Shown in pieces: positions 41,639 to 52,103 of a stretch of DNA of 64,000 nucleotides (its first letter is position 1; the number at the start of each line of letters is the position of its first letter). The translations under genes and the position numbers were made by a program. This stretch comes from Dolichospermum flos-aquae CCAP 1403/13F (GTDB lineage: Bacteria > Cyanobacteriota > Cyanobacteriia > Cyanobacteriales > Nostocaceae), in NCBI RefSeq assembly GCF_012516395.1, contig NZ_CP051206.1:4779334-4843333 (forward strand), in the 5' to 3' direction. The notes below the pieces were generated by a model. That model searched no databases, was not told the origin of the DNA, and saw only the letters and a program-made list of their open reading frames with translations.

Positions 41639-44509
41639 ATGTCTGCTCATTCTTTACCTGAATCTACCAACCTTTGGCATGGTTTAGAAGTTGATAAAGC
41701 CTTAGAAATGCTTGATAGTGACGCAAACAGCGGCTTAACCTCCCCAGAAGTTGAACAGCGTCGCCAAAAATATGGACTTAATGAACTCGAAGAACAGGTC
41801 GGTCGTGGCCCTTGGCAAATTCTGCTAGATCAGTTTACCAATATCATGTTATTGATGCTGATTGCCGTTGCCCTCATTTCTGGTTTTTTGGATTTACTGG
41901 CTTTGACTGGGGGGACATTAAAACCCGGTGAAGTGCCATTTAAAGACACCATTGCCATTATGGCCATCGTTATCCTCAATGGTATTTTGGGCTATGTGCA
42001 AGAAAGCCGGGCTGAAAAAGCTCTAGCAGCCTTGAAAAAACTATCTTCTCCCTCAGTCCGAATCCTCCGTGATGGTAAACTGGCGGATATAGCAGCGAAG
42101 GAGCTAGTTCCAGGGGATGTGATGCTGCTGGAAGCTGGGGTGCAAATAGCTGCTGATGGTCGCTTAATAGAACAGTCTAATTTGCAAGTGCGAGAATCGG
42201 CTCTCACAGGTGAAGCCGAAGCTGTCAATAAGCAAGCCATTCTCACATTACCAGAAGATGCACCCTTAGGCGATCGCCTCAATTCAGTTTTTCAAGGTAC
42301 GGAAGTTGTCCAAGGTCGGGCTAAGGTACTGGTAACTCACACCGGAATGCGAACAGAACTAGGCAAAATTGCCGCTATGTTGCAGTCTGTGGACGGTGAA
42401 CCTACGCCTTTACAGCAACGCATGACCCAATTGGGTAACGTTCTCGTTACTGGTTCTTTAATTCTTGTAGCCATAGTAGTTGGTGGTGGACTTATTCATG
42501 ATCTAACTAAAGGAATAGGTTGGAAGAATTTACAAGAACTGGTGGAAGTTTCTTTAAGTATGGCGGTGGCGGTAGTTCCTGAAGGTTTACCTGCGGTAAT
42601 TACTGTTACCCTGGCTTTGGGAACTCAGCGCATGGTTAAGCATAATGCCTTAATTCGCAAACTCCCAGCGGTAGAAACTCTTGGTTCTGTAACTACTATT
42701 TGTTCTGATAAAACCGGAACTCTAACTCAAAATAAAATGGTGGTACAGTCGGTGTACACCAATAATTCTCCCTTTCGCGTCACTGGAGAAGGTTATACTC
42801 CCATTGGCGATTTTCAGTTAAATGGTGAAAAAGCCAATTTAGATGAATGTCCAGAAATTTCTGCTTTGCTTGTTTCCTGTGCGGTTTGTAATGATGCTGT
42901 TCTGCAACAACAACAAGGAGAATGGGCAATTTTGGGCGACCCGACAGAAGGGGCTTTAGTGACTTTGGCAGGAAAAGCCGGAATTGAACAAGACCAATGG
43001 AGTAGTAAATTACCTCGTGTCTCCGAATTTCCCTTTTCCTCGGAACGGAAGCGCATGAGTGTGATTTGTCAACTAGAAGCTGTAGCTACTGGTGATACTT
43101 CTTTAACCGCCATTGACCCAGCCATTGCTGGTTTTGTGGAATCTGAACAATATCTGATGTTTACCAAGGGTTCACCAGAATTAACTTTGGAAAGGTGTAC
43201 AAAAATCCATTTAGGTAATCACTCGATTCCTATTAGTGACGAACACCGCAGCCAAATTTTGGTAGCTAATGACCAAATGGCGGGTAAAGGTTTACGGGTC
43301 TTAGGTTTTGCTTATAAACCTTTAGCTGAAGTTCCCCCAGATGGTTCTCATGATACATCTGAGGTAGATTTGGTTTGGTTGGGGTTGGTGGGAATGCTAG
43401 ACGCGCCTCGTCCAGAAGTGAGGGCGGCTGTGCAAGAATGTCGCAAGGCGGGAATCCGTCCGATTATGATTACTGGCGACCATCAATTAACTGCTCAAGC
43501 GATCGCTACTGATTTGGGAATTGCCCAAGCAGGTGATAGAGTCCTCACTGGTAAGGAATTACAACTTCTCAGTGACCAAGAATTAGAGGAACAGGTTGAC
43601 CTAGTGAGTATTTACGCTAGAGTCTCCCCTGAGCATAAATTAAGAATTGTCCAAGCCTTGCAACGTCGCGGGCGATTTGTGGCGATGACAGGGGATGGGG
43701 TGAATGATGCTCCCGCCCTCAAACAAGCCGATATAGGCATTGCTATGGGCATCACAGGTACAGATGTGAGCAAAGAAGCCAGCGATATGATCCTCCTAGA
43801 TGACAACTTCGCCACCATAGTTGCTGCCACGAAGGAAGGTAGAGTTGTTTATACCAATATTCGCCGCTTTATTAAATACATTTTGGGTAGTAATATTGGG
43901 GAAGTTCTCACCATTGCGGCTGCGCCATTGTTGGGATTAGGAGGTGTTCCTTTGAGTCCTTTGCAAATTCTCTGGATGAATTTGGTAACAGACGGTTTAC
44001 CAGCTTTAGCATTAGCTGTAGAACCCCCTGAACCTGATGTGATGGAACGTCCCCCCTTTAGTCCCCGTGAAAGTATTTTTGCTAGGGGTTTAGGTTCTTA
44101 CATGATTCGCATTGGGATTGTCTTCGCTGTGATTACAATTATCCTCATGGAATGGGCTTACCATCATTCTCATGCAGCCGGGTATCAAGGAGATGTGGAT
44201 ACTTGGAAGACAATGGTATTTACTTCATTGTGTCTAGCACAAATGGGTCATGCGATCGCCATTCGTTCTAATAATAGACTTACTATCGAAATGAATCCTT
44301 TTTCTAATCCCTTTGTCTTGGGGTCAGTCATTGTCACCACGATCTTGCAATTGATGTTAATTTATGTTCCACCCCTGCAAAGTTTCTTTGGTACTCATCC
44401 ACTCAGTTTAGAAGAATTAGCAATTTGTATCGGTTTTAGTGCTTTAATGTTTGTCTGGATTGAAGGTGAGAAGATATTCTTTCGCTTGATGGGCAAAAAA
44501 AGTGTTTAA
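41639..44509 (+). CDS. Calcium-transporting P-type ATPase (PacL type)
   Basis: 956 residues with the complete P2-type plan: N-terminal actuator region with LTGEAEAV, membrane helices, the PEGLP motif ([12 protein letters not shown]), phosphorylation site [11 protein letters not shown] (Asp357), nucleotide site KGSPE, and hinge [20 protein letters not shown]. Ten membrane helices are plausible. This matches bacterial Ca2+-ATPases such as cyanobacterial PacL, which export calcium. The ion is assigned by family; Mg2+ or Mn2+ variants exist. Two 73-bp repeats lie directly upstream, so its promoter is close to the start or within repeat DNA. Confidence 0.93.
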   Translation: MSAHSLPESTNLWHGLEVDKALEMLDSDANSGLTSPEVEQRRQKYGLNELEEQVGRGPWQILLDQFTNIMLLMLIAVALISGFLDLLALTGGTLKPGEVPFKDTIAIMAIVILNGILGYVQESRAEKALAALKKLSSPSVRILRDGKLADIAAKELVPGDVMLLEAGVQIAADGRLIEQSNLQVRESALTGEAEAVNKQAILTLPEDAPLGDRLNSVFQGTEVVQGRAKVLVTHTGMRTELGKIAAMLQSVDGEPTPLQQRMTQLGNVLVTGSLILVAIVVGGGLIHDLTKGIGWKNLQELVEVSLSMAVAVVPEGLPAVITVTLALGTQRMVKHNALIRKLPAVETLGSVTTICSDKTGTLTQNKMVVQSVYTNNSPFRVTGEGYTPIGDFQLNGEKANLDECPEISALLVSCAVCNDAVLQQQQGEWAILGDPTEGALVTLAGKAGIEQDQWSSKLPRVSEFPFSSERKRMSVICQLEAVATGDTSLTAIDPAIAGFVESEQYLMFTKGSPELTLERCTKIHLGNHSIPISDEHRSQILVANDQMAGKGLRVLGFAYKPLAEVPPDGSHDTSEVDLVWLGLVGMLDAPRPEVRAAVQECRKAGIRPIMITGDHQLTAQAIATDLGIAQAGDRVLTGKELQLLSDQELEEQVDLVSIYARVSPEHKLRIVQALQRRGRFVAMTGDGVNDAPALKQADIGIAMGITGTDVSKEASDMILLDDNFATIVAATKEGRVVYTNIRRFIKYILGSNIGEVLTIAAAPLLGLGGVPLSPLQILWMNLVTDGLPALALAVEPPEPDVMERPPFSPRESIFARGLGSYMIRIGIVFAVITIILMEWAYHHSHAAGYQGDVDTWKTMVFTSLCLAQMGHAIAIRSNNRLTIEMNPFSNPFVLGSVIVTTILQLMLIYVPPLQSFFGTHPLSLEELAICIGFSALMFVWIEGEKIFFRLMGKKSV

Positions 44510-44690
44510 TTGGTAAATTGTCAGAATCAGGATTTACAGGATTTCATTTCATTATCTTTGTATTTTTTATCCTGATTCTGATATTTATTACCAATTAGTC
44601 ATCAATATGTATCTAAAAATCAACTTCGACGAGATAAGAAAACCCTTTGGGTGCAGGGACAATTCTAGTATTAATTAGGAGATAGCTATC

Positions 44691-45125
44691 ATGGGTGAAT
44701 CCAAACGGAGAAAACAGCAAGATCCCAATTACGGGAAAGTTAAAAATCCTGTCAGAAATCTTATGAAAGTTTTTTGCCCGTTTTTTGAGGATTACGATAA
44801 TTTATCTCATCTCGATGGTGATAGTATATCGTTGATGATCGCTAAGGAAGGGTACAAAGAAACGGGTTTGAAAGGCATAATTGTCACAGGATATCTCGCT
44901 GAACATTTATTAAAAGACTATCCTCCTGAATCTGAATTAGTCAAAGCTTTCAAACAACATGGAAATATTTATGTTACTTCCACATTAGCCCTAGCGTATT
45001 TGGAAAATGATATAAACAAAGAGGAAAATCTTAGGAATTTTGATACATACGACCCATTAAATGACTTTATATGTATGAAAAGCGATTCTAAAAAATACCA
45101 AGTAAGTTTGGTAACAGGATCTTAA
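44691..45125 (+). CDS. Hypothetical protein, 'MGESKRRK' type
   Basis: 144 residues with a good ribosome-binding site (TTAGGAGATAGCTATC). It begins MGESKRRKQQDPNYGK, an opening used by several unrelated-looking cyanobacterial proteins. The rest has no recognised domain: a helical and hydrophobic segment (GIIVTGYLAEHLLKDYPPES) and a region ending KYQVSLVTGS. The gene lies between the calcium ATPase and recF on the same strand. Function unknown. Confidence 0.75.
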   Translation: MGESKRRKQQDPNYGKVKNPVRNLMKVFCPFFEDYDNLSHLDGDSISLMIAKEGYKETGLKGIIVTGYLAEHLLKDYPPESELVKAFKQHGNIYVTSTLALAYLENDINKEENLRNFDTYDPLNDFICMKSDSKKYQVSLVTGS

Positions 45126-45240
45126 AAAAATTTTCTCATCTCCCGAAAAATTCCCAAAATATCCCCGACTTCTGAAAATAATTTTCTCATCTCAAGAATA
45201 ACTTATTATAAAAGTCGGGGATTTTGAATCTTCAGCCATT

Positions 45241-46356
45241 ATGTACTTAAAAACTCTACACCTCAAACAATTTCGGAATTACCAAAACCAAAAAGTTGAA
45301 TTTACCGCTGCTAAAACAATTTTGGTAGGTAATAATGCTCAAGGAAAATCGAACTTGTTAGAGGCTGTGGAGTTATTGGCAACATTGCGATCGCACCGCA
45401 TGGCACGCGATCGTGATTTAATTAAAGAAGGTGAATCTACAGCCCAAATTTATGCCACTCTAGACCGGATTCATAGCCATAGTGATTTAACTCTCACCCT
45501 CCGTCGTCATTCTCGTCGCAGCGTGGCTATAAATGGCGTTACAGTCCCCAAACAAATGGATTTTCTGGGGGTTCTCAATGCGGTGGAGTTTTCTAGCTTG
45601 GATTTAGAATTGGTGCGTGGTAGTCCTGAAATTCGTCGCAACTGGCTAGATACGCTTTTAATTCAATTAGAACCAGTTTATGCTCACATTTTGCACCAAT
45701 ATCACCAAGTTTTACGCCAACGCAATGCTTTTTTAAAACGTTATCTAAATACACCAGAAAAATCTCTACAATCAGAATTAGCTATCTGGAATGCACAATT
45801 AGTAACTGCGGGGACAAGGGTAATCATCAGAAGAGATAGAGCTATTAAAAGATTATCTCCTATCGCTTCTGCCTGGCACGCTAGTATTAGTGGAGCATCT
45901 GAAATTCTGCAAATAAATTATGCTGCTAATATTCCCTTAGAAAAAACTTCTCCTCAAGAATTACAAGGGGCTTTTTTTGCTAAACTACAACAAAGAGCCG
46001 TTGCAGAATTACATCGAGGGATAACTTTAGTTGGACCCCACCGCGATGAAGTAGAATTAATTATTAATCAAACTCCCGCTCGTCAATATGGTTCTCAAGG
46101 TCAGCAAAGAACATTAGTTTTAGCTTTAAAATTAGCAGAATTACAATTAATTGAAGAAGTAATTAATGAACCACCATTACTATTATTAGATGATGTTTTA
46201 GCCGAATTAGATCCATCTCGCCAAAATCAATTACTTGATGCTATTCAAGACCGATTTCAAACCTTAATTACTACCACTCATTTGAGCGCTTTTGATGTTC
46301 AATGGTTGAAATCTTCCCAGGTTTTATATGTAAATGCAGGGAAAATAGATAATTGA
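45241..46356 (+). CDS. recF: DNA replication and repair protein RecF
   Basis: 371 residues, the usual length. An ABC/SMC-like ATPase: Walker A GNNAQGKS (30-37) with TLHLKQFRNYQ before it, RDRDLIKEG, signature-like YGSQGQQRTLVLALKLAELQ, and Walker B PLLLLDDVLAELDPSRQNQL. RecF helps load RecA at gaps through RecFOR. Single gene, not next to dnaN or gyrB as in many other bacteria. A half copy of the REP palindrome lies 20 bases before the ATG. Confidence 0.95.
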   Translation: MYLKTLHLKQFRNYQNQKVEFTAAKTILVGNNAQGKSNLLEAVELLATLRSHRMARDRDLIKEGESTAQIYATLDRIHSHSDLTLTLRRHSRRSVAINGVTVPKQMDFLGVLNAVEFSSLDLELVRGSPEIRRNWLDTLLIQLEPVYAHILHQYHQVLRQRNAFLKRYLNTPEKSLQSELAIWNAQLVTAGTRVIIRRDRAIKRLSPIASAWHASISGASEILQINYAANIPLEKTSPQELQGAFFAKLQQRAVAELHRGITLVGPHRDEVELIINQTPARQYGSQGQQRTLVLALKLAELQLIEEVINEPPLLLLDDVLAELDPSRQNQLLDAIQDRFQTLITTTHLSAFDVQWLKSSQVLYVNAGKIDN

Positions 46357-46398
46357 CAATTGGGTAATCTTCTTCTTCCTTCTGATTAACTGACAACT

Positions 46399-46471
46399 GT
46401 ACGGGCGAAGCATTTGGAGAACTATTTTTGGCAATGACCGATAATTTATCTTCCAAATGCTTCGCCCCTAC
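46399..46471. repeat. 73-bp palindromic element, copy 4
   Basis: Canonical GTACGGGCGAAGCATTTGGA to TTCGCCCCTAC between recF and mgtC-like genes, flanked by TGACAACT and TAACAACT. Confidence 0.9.
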
Positions 46472-46477
46472 TAACAA

Positions 46478-46933
46478 CTAAAACTTTTCCAGTCTTTTAA
46501 AAATGTGTAGAATAATTACAGTTAAAATAGCACCCATTAATCCTAATTGCCATAAACCACACCCAGCAGCAATTCCCAAAGCCGCAGCTACCCAAATCGC
46601 AGCGGCAGAAGTCAAACCATGAATTTCCGGTGATTTTGATGTTTGGGAAGATTCACGTAAAATTTCCCCAGCGCCTAAAAACCCCACTCCAGCAGCAATA
46701 CCTTGAACTACACGACTAAGGGAATCAGCACTAAGTTGTGTACCACCTGTTTGGATAGTGATGAGAGTAAATACGGCTGAACCCAAACTTACTAACATAT
46801 GGGTTCTTAAACCTGCCGGTTTATTTTTTAGTTGTCGTTCTAAGCCAATTATAGCCCCAATAAACAAGGCGAAACACATACGAAGACCGGTGTTTAGCCA
46901 GTCACTACTGGCAATATAATAAGGATTGATCAA
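46478..46933 (-). CDS. MgtC/SapB family membrane protein
   Basis: 151 residues: MCFALFIGAIIGLERQLKNK, PAGLRTHMLVSLGSAVFTLI, GIAAGVGFLGAGEILRESS and GLTSAAAIWVAAALGIAAGC. Four or so hydrophobic helices, which is normal for the MgtC/SapB domain. No C-terminal ACT domain, so it is the short form. MgtC proteins are linked to magnesium limitation and to control of ATP synthase in other bacteria, but the short cyanobacterial forms are not characterised. It stands alone, convergent with recF. Confidence 0.9.
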   Translation of the reverse strand: MINPYYIASSDWLNTGLRMCFALFIGAIIGLERQLKNKPAGLRTHMLVSLGSAVFTLITIQTGGTQLSADSLSRVVQGIAAGVGFLGAGEILRESSQTSKSPEIHGLTSAAAIWVAAALGIAAGCGLWQLGLMGAILTVIILHIFKRLEKF

Positions 46934-47039
46934 TTTTTTTCGGTGGTAAATAATTTAATAAATGAAATCGGGGCATTGTTCGGACTAATTGGTAATATAG
47001 TAACAAAAAGTATGTAATAAATATTATTTAATAAATTGA

Positions 47040-49343
47040 GTGGATAAACTCTATTGGCTTGACCAAATTAAACTACAAGACCGCGCTAAAGTTGGCGTGC
47101 AGGCGTTCGATTTAAGCAAAATCAAACAACAGGGTTATCCTGTTCTTCCTGGTTTTGTGGTAGAGGCAGATGTTTTACGGCAATTCCTGGAAACTCTCAA
47201 CAGTTCAGAGTCGTTAATCGCTGATTTACCCCATTCTTCGCTACATTTAGATGTACATAATTGGCGACAACTGCAACAGGTAGCCGGACGCTTACGTCAG
47301 GAAATTATCTCAGCGACTGTGCCACCTCATTGGGTGAGGACAATTTTTCAAGCTGCGCGACAATGGCAAAGAAGCAGTTTAATTTTGCGTCCCAGTTTGG
47401 CAATATCAAATAACCAAGAAATGAAAAATGTATCTGGGTTATTAGAACCAGTATTTTGCCCTTGTGAAGAAGAGGAAATAGGTGAAGCTTTAAAACAGCT
47501 TTGGAGTCAGTTATTCCGGGCGAGAAGTTTACTATATTGGCATAGTGCGGGGATTAGTTTGCCCAGCATTAATTTAGGGGTGTTAGTGCAACCAGTTGAC
47601 AATGCGATCGCTTCTGGTGTAATCAATACTAAATCATCGGCATGGGATATTGAAGCTACTTGGGGTTTAGGACTAGCAATTACCAACGGTGAAGTATTAC
47701 CAGATGTTTACTACATAGAACCAAAAACCGGCGCAGTCGTAGAAAGACAATTGGGTAATAAAATGTTGGCGTATCGTCTTCATCATGGTAATGCTTTTAC
47801 AGATGAACAACTGCAACCAACATTAGATACTAATTTTTTATTAGCTTATATTTTAGAAGAATCCCAACAACAAGAATATGCTTTGCCAGAAGAATTTTTG
47901 CAAGAATTAATTACTGTCAGCAATCAAATAGTCAGTGAATTAGGGGCAACTTTAACTATGAAATGGACAGTTGCCAAAGAATCTTTAGCCACAAAACTCT
48001 ATATTACAGAAGTCACTGTTCCCCAATCTGTAAATAAGAGTGTGCAATTTATTCAAGGCATTGGGGCAGCCAGAGGGAGAATTATTGCTAATGCCCATAT
48101 TTTTAGTTCATCACAAAAAGCAATCCAAGTTCCTCAAGGTGTAATTCTCATCGCCCCAGTGATTACTCCTGATTGTTTGCCCTTACTACAAGGAGTTGCG
48201 GGGATTATTACAGAACAAGGGGGATTAACTAGCCACGGGGCGATTTTAGCCAGGGAGTTGGGTATTCCTGCGGTGGTGAGTGCCACAGGTGCAACCACTC
48301 TTTTACAAGCAGGTGAAAAGTTATTATTAGATGGTAATAAGGGTGAAATATATCGTTTCACAGAAGATGAAGAAAACTTTCCTAGTGAGGAGATAGAAGA
48401 ATTAATCAAAGAGGAAAAAATTGTCAATTATCAGCCGATAAATTTACCAATAATTGCCACTAAGTTACTCGTAAATTTGAGTCAAGGACGATTAATTGAA
48501 CAAGTGAAATGTTTACCTGTAGATGGGTTAGGATTATTACGTTCAGAATTGATGATGTTAAATATTCTGGAGGGAGAACATCCTCAAGAATGGTTAATAG
48601 CCGGAAGAAAAGCGGAATTATTAGAGTTATTATCTGAGCAGATTAAGCAATTTGCTCGCGCTTTTTCACCCAGACCTATCTTTTATCGCTCTTTAGATTA
48701 CCTACCCCATGATTTATTATTATCACAGTCATCAATTCTTGGTGACAGGGGTGTTTTCAGCTATATGCAAAATCCGGCGGTTTTTGAATTGGAATTGCAA
48801 GCTTTAGCGATAGTTCAATCGTCTGGTTATAGAAATATTAATTTGCTATTACCTTTTGTCCGCAGTGTTGAAGAATTTATATTTTGTCGTCAAAAAGTTG
48901 AACAATTTGGGTTAACACAAATATCCCAGTTTCAATTATGGATCATGGCAGAAGTCCCTAGTATTTTATTTCTATTACCTGAATATATTAAAGTTGGTGT
49001 GGCAGGTATTTCTATTGGCACAAATGATTTAACTCAATTACTATTAGGAATAGATAGGGAACAGGGAAAATTAGGGAGAATATTTGATGAAAGTCATCCA
49101 GCAGTAATGGGGGCAATATCTCAATTAATTAAAATGTCTCAAGCTGGAGGTATTCCCTGTTCTATTTGTGGTCAAGCCCCGGTGCTTTATCCAGAAATGA
49201 TTGATAAATTAATAGAATGGGGGATTAGTTCTATTTCTGTAGAACCGGAAGCGGTGGAAAGGACTTATCAAGCGATTTCTCGTGCTGAACAAAGATTAAT
49301 TTTAGCAGCAGCACGACGACAACTTAGCAACTTAAAAAATTAA
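47040..49343 (+). CDS. Phosphoenolpyruvate synthase / pyruvate phosphate dikinase-like protein
   Basis: 767 residues from a GTG start. The N-terminal ATP-grasp part is divergent (KVGVQAFDLSKIKQQGYPVL, LILRPSLAISNNQE, ATWGLGLAITNGEVLPD). The swivelling domain carries the phosphohistidine in GGLTSHGAILARELGIPAVV. The C-terminal TIM barrel has LLRSELMML, RSLDYLPHDLLL, AGISIGTNDLTQLLLGIDRE and CSICGQAP. The His and the Cys/GTNDLTQ motifs of the PEP-binding site are intact. It probably interconverts PEP and pyruvate or a related substrate, but the divergent ATP-binding part means the exact reaction is open. The stop overlaps the convergent next gene by 4 bases. Confidence 0.85.
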   Translation: MDKLYWLDQIKLQDRAKVGVQAFDLSKIKQQGYPVLPGFVVEADVLRQFLETLNSSESLIADLPHSSLHLDVHNWRQLQQVAGRLRQEIISATVPPHWVRTIFQAARQWQRSSLILRPSLAISNNQEMKNVSGLLEPVFCPCEEEEIGEALKQLWSQLFRARSLLYWHSAGISLPSINLGVLVQPVDNAIASGVINTKSSAWDIEATWGLGLAITNGEVLPDVYYIEPKTGAVVERQLGNKMLAYRLHHGNAFTDEQLQPTLDTNFLLAYILEESQQQEYALPEEFLQELITVSNQIVSELGATLTMKWTVAKESLATKLYITEVTVPQSVNKSVQFIQGIGAARGRIIANAHIFSSSQKAIQVPQGVILIAPVITPDCLPLLQGVAGIITEQGGLTSHGAILARELGIPAVVSATGATTLLQAGEKLLLDGNKGEIYRFTEDEENFPSEEIEELIKEEKIVNYQPINLPIIATKLLVNLSQGRLIEQVKCLPVDGLGLLRSELMMLNILEGEHPQEWLIAGRKAELLELLSEQIKQFARAFSPRPIFYRSLDYLPHDLLLSQSSILGDRGVFSYMQNPAVFELELQALAIVQSSGYRNINLLLPFVRSVEEFIFCRQKVEQFGLTQISQFQLWIMAEVPSILFLLPEYIKVGVAGISIGTNDLTQLLLGIDREQGKLGRIFDESHPAVMGAISQLIKMSQAGGIPCSICGQAPVLYPEMIDKLIEWGISSISVEPEAVERTYQAISRAEQRLILAAARRQLSNLKN

Positions 49344-50515
49344 TATCGGCAAATAGCCGCTACTTTAACTCCACTAGGCATTGCTTCTGGTTCAAGAGTA
49401 TAAACTTTACCACCATTTAAGATGGTGTGAATTACCGCAAAATCTAACATATCTTCATCATCTGGTGCTGGTTCTGGATGTAATTCAACTGTAGCAGTTG
49501 GTAAATCAAATTTACCCCATATATGTTGTTTTAGAGGCACAAACAAAGTATCAACTCTTTGATAATATGCAGCCGGAATAATTGCTTTGATATCATTGGC
49601 AATTTTGTTACTTTCTTCCCCAGATAGTTGCACATAAACAGCCATTATCTCTTCATATTCCTTTTGAAATAAAGGGTTAACAATTTCCCAAGCTGCATGA
49701 TTTAATTCTTGCATTTTGAGGATTTCTGCATTGCCAGTAATCCCTGTTTCTGCTAAATATGGATAAGTATTAGCTTGTCGGTAAATTGGTAATAAATATT
49801 CTACTCCTGCTAATATTAAAGGTGCTTTTTCACCTCGCAATTTTTTATGTAATGCACTATCAACAACATAACAAAATTGCAAAATATCTTCTTCATGTTT
49901 CTCCCGATCTGGATTACCTTGTCCATGGACAGAACCAGGGTGTTGAGCCGCAGAAGTTGCACCTCTAGCGATACCAATTCTATGCTGTACGCCTTTTTGG
50001 AATTCATCTTCTAAGAGAGTTTCATCCAAACTATGAGGCATATTTTCTACTTCTACTTCATTAATTTGGTAGCGCGTGCCTGAGTAAAGTTTGACATTCT
50101 TTTGACTTAAAGCCAAAATGTAGAATTTTCCATCATTATTAATCAGATTTAATAAGGGTTTGATATGAAAATTCTTACCAACAACCACTAATTGGGGAAA
50201 AGAAATTGGTAAACAATAGTAACGAAATAGATTGGGGGAAATAAAAATTACTAATCCCTGATTTTGAATTTCCCAAAAATCAGTGTTGTCTAATTCCATC
50301 GCTGGTTTGAGCAAATTTACAGTCTCAGCATGACGTAATCCTGTTTCATCTAAGCGGTTTTCAGCTTCTCGAATTAAATTTTTAAACCGAATCGGATTTT
50401 GTCGCGTATCTCCTCCTAGTTTTTCCATAGGTAGATACAGAGAAACGCATGGATACTCAGGATTTTGGACTAAATTTTTAAGTTCATCAAGAGAAAATAT
50501 AGTCATAGATTTCAT
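49340..50515 (-). CDS. baeRF-type (bacterial archaeo-eukaryotic release-factor-like) protein
   Basis: 391 residues; the ATG at 50506 is an alternative start with a better spaced GGGAT site. It begins FSLDELKNLVQNPEYPCVSL, followed by a VSLYLPM strand, FKNLIREAENRL, LVIFISPNLFRYYCLP and FYILALSQKNVKLYSGTRYQ. Then comes ALHKKLRGEKAPLILAGVEY, a typical release-factor-like domain order, and the tail DFAVIHTILNGGKVYTLE resembles the L7Ae-like end of the family. baeRFs are proposed to act on stalled or hibernating ribosomes; the function is unproven here. It overlaps the PEP-synthase-like gene tail to tail. Confidence 0.75.
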   Translation of the reverse strand: MKSMTIFSLDELKNLVQNPEYPCVSLYLPMEKLGGDTRQNPIRFKNLIREAENRLDETGLRHAETVNLLKPAMELDNTDFWEIQNQGLVIFISPNLFRYYCLPISFPQLVVVGKNFHIKPLLNLINNDGKFYILALSQKNVKLYSGTRYQINEVEVENMPHSLDETLLEDEFQKGVQHRIGIARGATSAAQHPGSVHGQGNPDREKHEEDILQFCYVVDSALHKKLRGEKAPLILAGVEYLLPIYRQANTYPYLAETGITGNAEILKMQELNHAAWEIVNPLFQKEYEEIMAVYVQLSGEESNKIANDIKAIIPAAYYQRVDTLFVPLKQHIWGKFDLPTATVELHPEPAPDDEDMLDFAVIHTILNGGKVYTLEPEAMPSGVKVAAICRY

Positions 50516-50687
50516 CCCTGTCGAGGATAATTACAGAATCTAGATTCCATTCAACTCTTGATGTGGAAATTCTGCATCTTGCTTTTGACAAGAAATTAAC
50601 TGCTTTCTATTCCTTTTTATAGATATATAGCAATTCGTATTTGATTTGTGATAGCGTAGCGTGCCGTAGATATACATTGCCAGAGTC

Positions 50688-50720
50688 AGATCCCCGACTT
50701 CTCGAAGAAGTCGGGGATCT
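50688..50720. repeat. REP-like 33-bp palindrome
   Basis: AGATCCCCGACTTCTCGAAG and complement; perfect pairing around CG. Same family as 24145 and 62642. Confidence 0.9.
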
Positions 50721-50756
50721 GATATTCAAGTGGGTTATAAATGGGTGTAGAAAGGA

Positions 50757-51293
50757 TTATTGCGGTTTGAGAATACTGGGAATTGTAGCGAGGATGCGTG
50801 TGACAATTTCTTCTGGTGTTTCGGTCGCGCTCATAGTAATATGTAAGTCAGCTTGGGAGTACATTGGTTGACGTTGTTCCCAAAGCGATGTCAATTTACT
50901 TTCGATATCGGCATCTTGTAAAAGTGGTCTGGTATTGTCTTCCGCTAACCGCTGTAAGATTATTCCTATTGGTGCATCTAACCAAATTATCAACCCATGA
51001 TGGAGATAACTCCAATTCTGTTGCTGCATGGGAACACCCCCACCCGTAGATATAATCAACTTAGTATAAGCACAAACTTGAGCTAAAACATCACTCTCTA
51101 ATTGCCGAAACTCCGCTTCACCATTTTCGGCAAATATTTCATTAATAGATTTACCTGCGGCTTTGATTATGACTTCATCTGTATCTACAAATCTATAACC
51201 AATTTCTGCGGCTAATAACTTTCCTACCGTTGTTTTCCCAACTCCCATCATGCCAATTAAATAGAGGTTGACTCCTTTTAATATATCAATCAT
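50757..51293 (-). CDS. aroK: Shikimate kinase
   Basis: 178 residues. P-loop GMMGVGKT (14-21), shikimate-binding DTDEVIIKAAGKSINEIF, FRQLESDVLAQV, STGGGVPM and the lid segment RPLLQDADIES. It phosphorylates shikimate in aromatic amino-acid synthesis. The Walker-B-like and lid residues are complete. Single gene, 46 bases downstream of the DUF1049 gene on the same strand. A REP palindrome lies about 36 bases beyond its stop. Confidence 0.95.
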   Translation of the reverse strand: MIDILKGVNLYLIGMMGVGKTTVGKLLAAEIGYRFVDTDEVIIKAAGKSINEIFAENGEAEFRQLESDVLAQVCAYTKLIISTGGGVPMQQQNWSYLHHGLIIWLDAPIGIILQRLAEDNTRPLLQDADIESKLTSLWEQRQPMYSQADLHITMSATETPEEIVTRILATIPSILKPQ

Positions 51294-51339
51294 CAGTATT
51301 TTTCTCCTGTAAAATTATTAATTATTATTAAAGCTTAAA

Positions 51340-51957
51340 TTAGCGTTTTTGTGGTTTATTTTCGTTGTCATCCTCAAAATCATCATCTTCAAAAAAATCC
51401 CAGTCATCATCATCTGTAACTTGAGTTTTGCCTGATTCTTGGTAAGGAGGAATAATTACCCGATAATCAGCATCATAAACAGATTCAGTTTTACCCACAG
51501 CAGTGTTTTTCGGTGATTGGGAACTATAGGAATAAACGGAACTATTGCGGGAATTAGAACTTTGTTGACTTGGGGAAGTTTCTGTTACTGGTTCTGAATC
51601 TTCTCTATCATCCCAATCATCTTGATTGCGATTTGTGTCCCAATCGTCAAATTCATCATCAACTTGATTAACGGTTGGTGGAGTATTTTGTCTAACACGG
51701 GGTGGAGTGGGAATTGATTTGGGTAGAGGTTGTGGTGCTTGTAAATTTAAATCAGTCGCAAATTTTAACGATCTAGTAATTATTAAAGATGTGAAAATAC
51801 CAGCAGTGATACTTAATAAAATCCACAATGCTAATGGTAATGCTTGAGTTCGCATCCCCAAAAACATTAATGGAAGTGAGGGCGACAAATTTTGAACTAA
51901 TATTATTATTAGTCCCAGCATTGCCGTCACCAAGATAATTAAGCGAATTACAGCCAT
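51340..51957 (-). CDS. LapA/DUF1049-type membrane protein with acidic tail
   Basis: 205 residues from the ATG at 51957. A farther upstream in-frame start (52038) adds a Cys-rich stretch with no conservation signal and was rejected. Two close membrane helices (MAVIRLIILVTAMLGLIIIL and LPLALWILLSITAGIFTSLI) form the LapA/DUF1049 hairpin. A long cytoplasmic, low-complexity tail follows (DDEFDDWDTNRNQDDWDDRE and SPKNTAVGKTESVYDADYRV), ending DDDDWDFFEDDDFEDDNEN. The Asp/Trp-rich tail is unusually long. LapA-type proteins affect membrane assembly in other bacteria; no role is shown here. Confidence 0.8.
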   Translation of the reverse strand: MAVIRLIILVTAMLGLIIILVQNLSPSLPLMFLGMRTQALPLALWILLSITAGIFTSLIITRSLKFATDLNLQAPQPLPKSIPTPPRVRQNTPPTVNQVDDEFDDWDTNRNQDDWDDREDSEPVTETSPSQQSSNSRNSSVYSYSSQSPKNTAVGKTESVYDADYRVIIPPYQESGKTQVTDDDDWDFFEDDDFEDDNENKPQKR

Positions 51958-52103
51958 AAAAAATTCAAAATTGCAGCAGGATTCTAAGAATACACCAGGA
52001 AAAAACAGATGAATATAGCTGTTGCCACAAAAGAGCAAAATAGAATTAAGAATTAAGAATTAAAAATTTAGTTTTTTAATTTTTAATTGTTAATTTTTAA
52101 TTC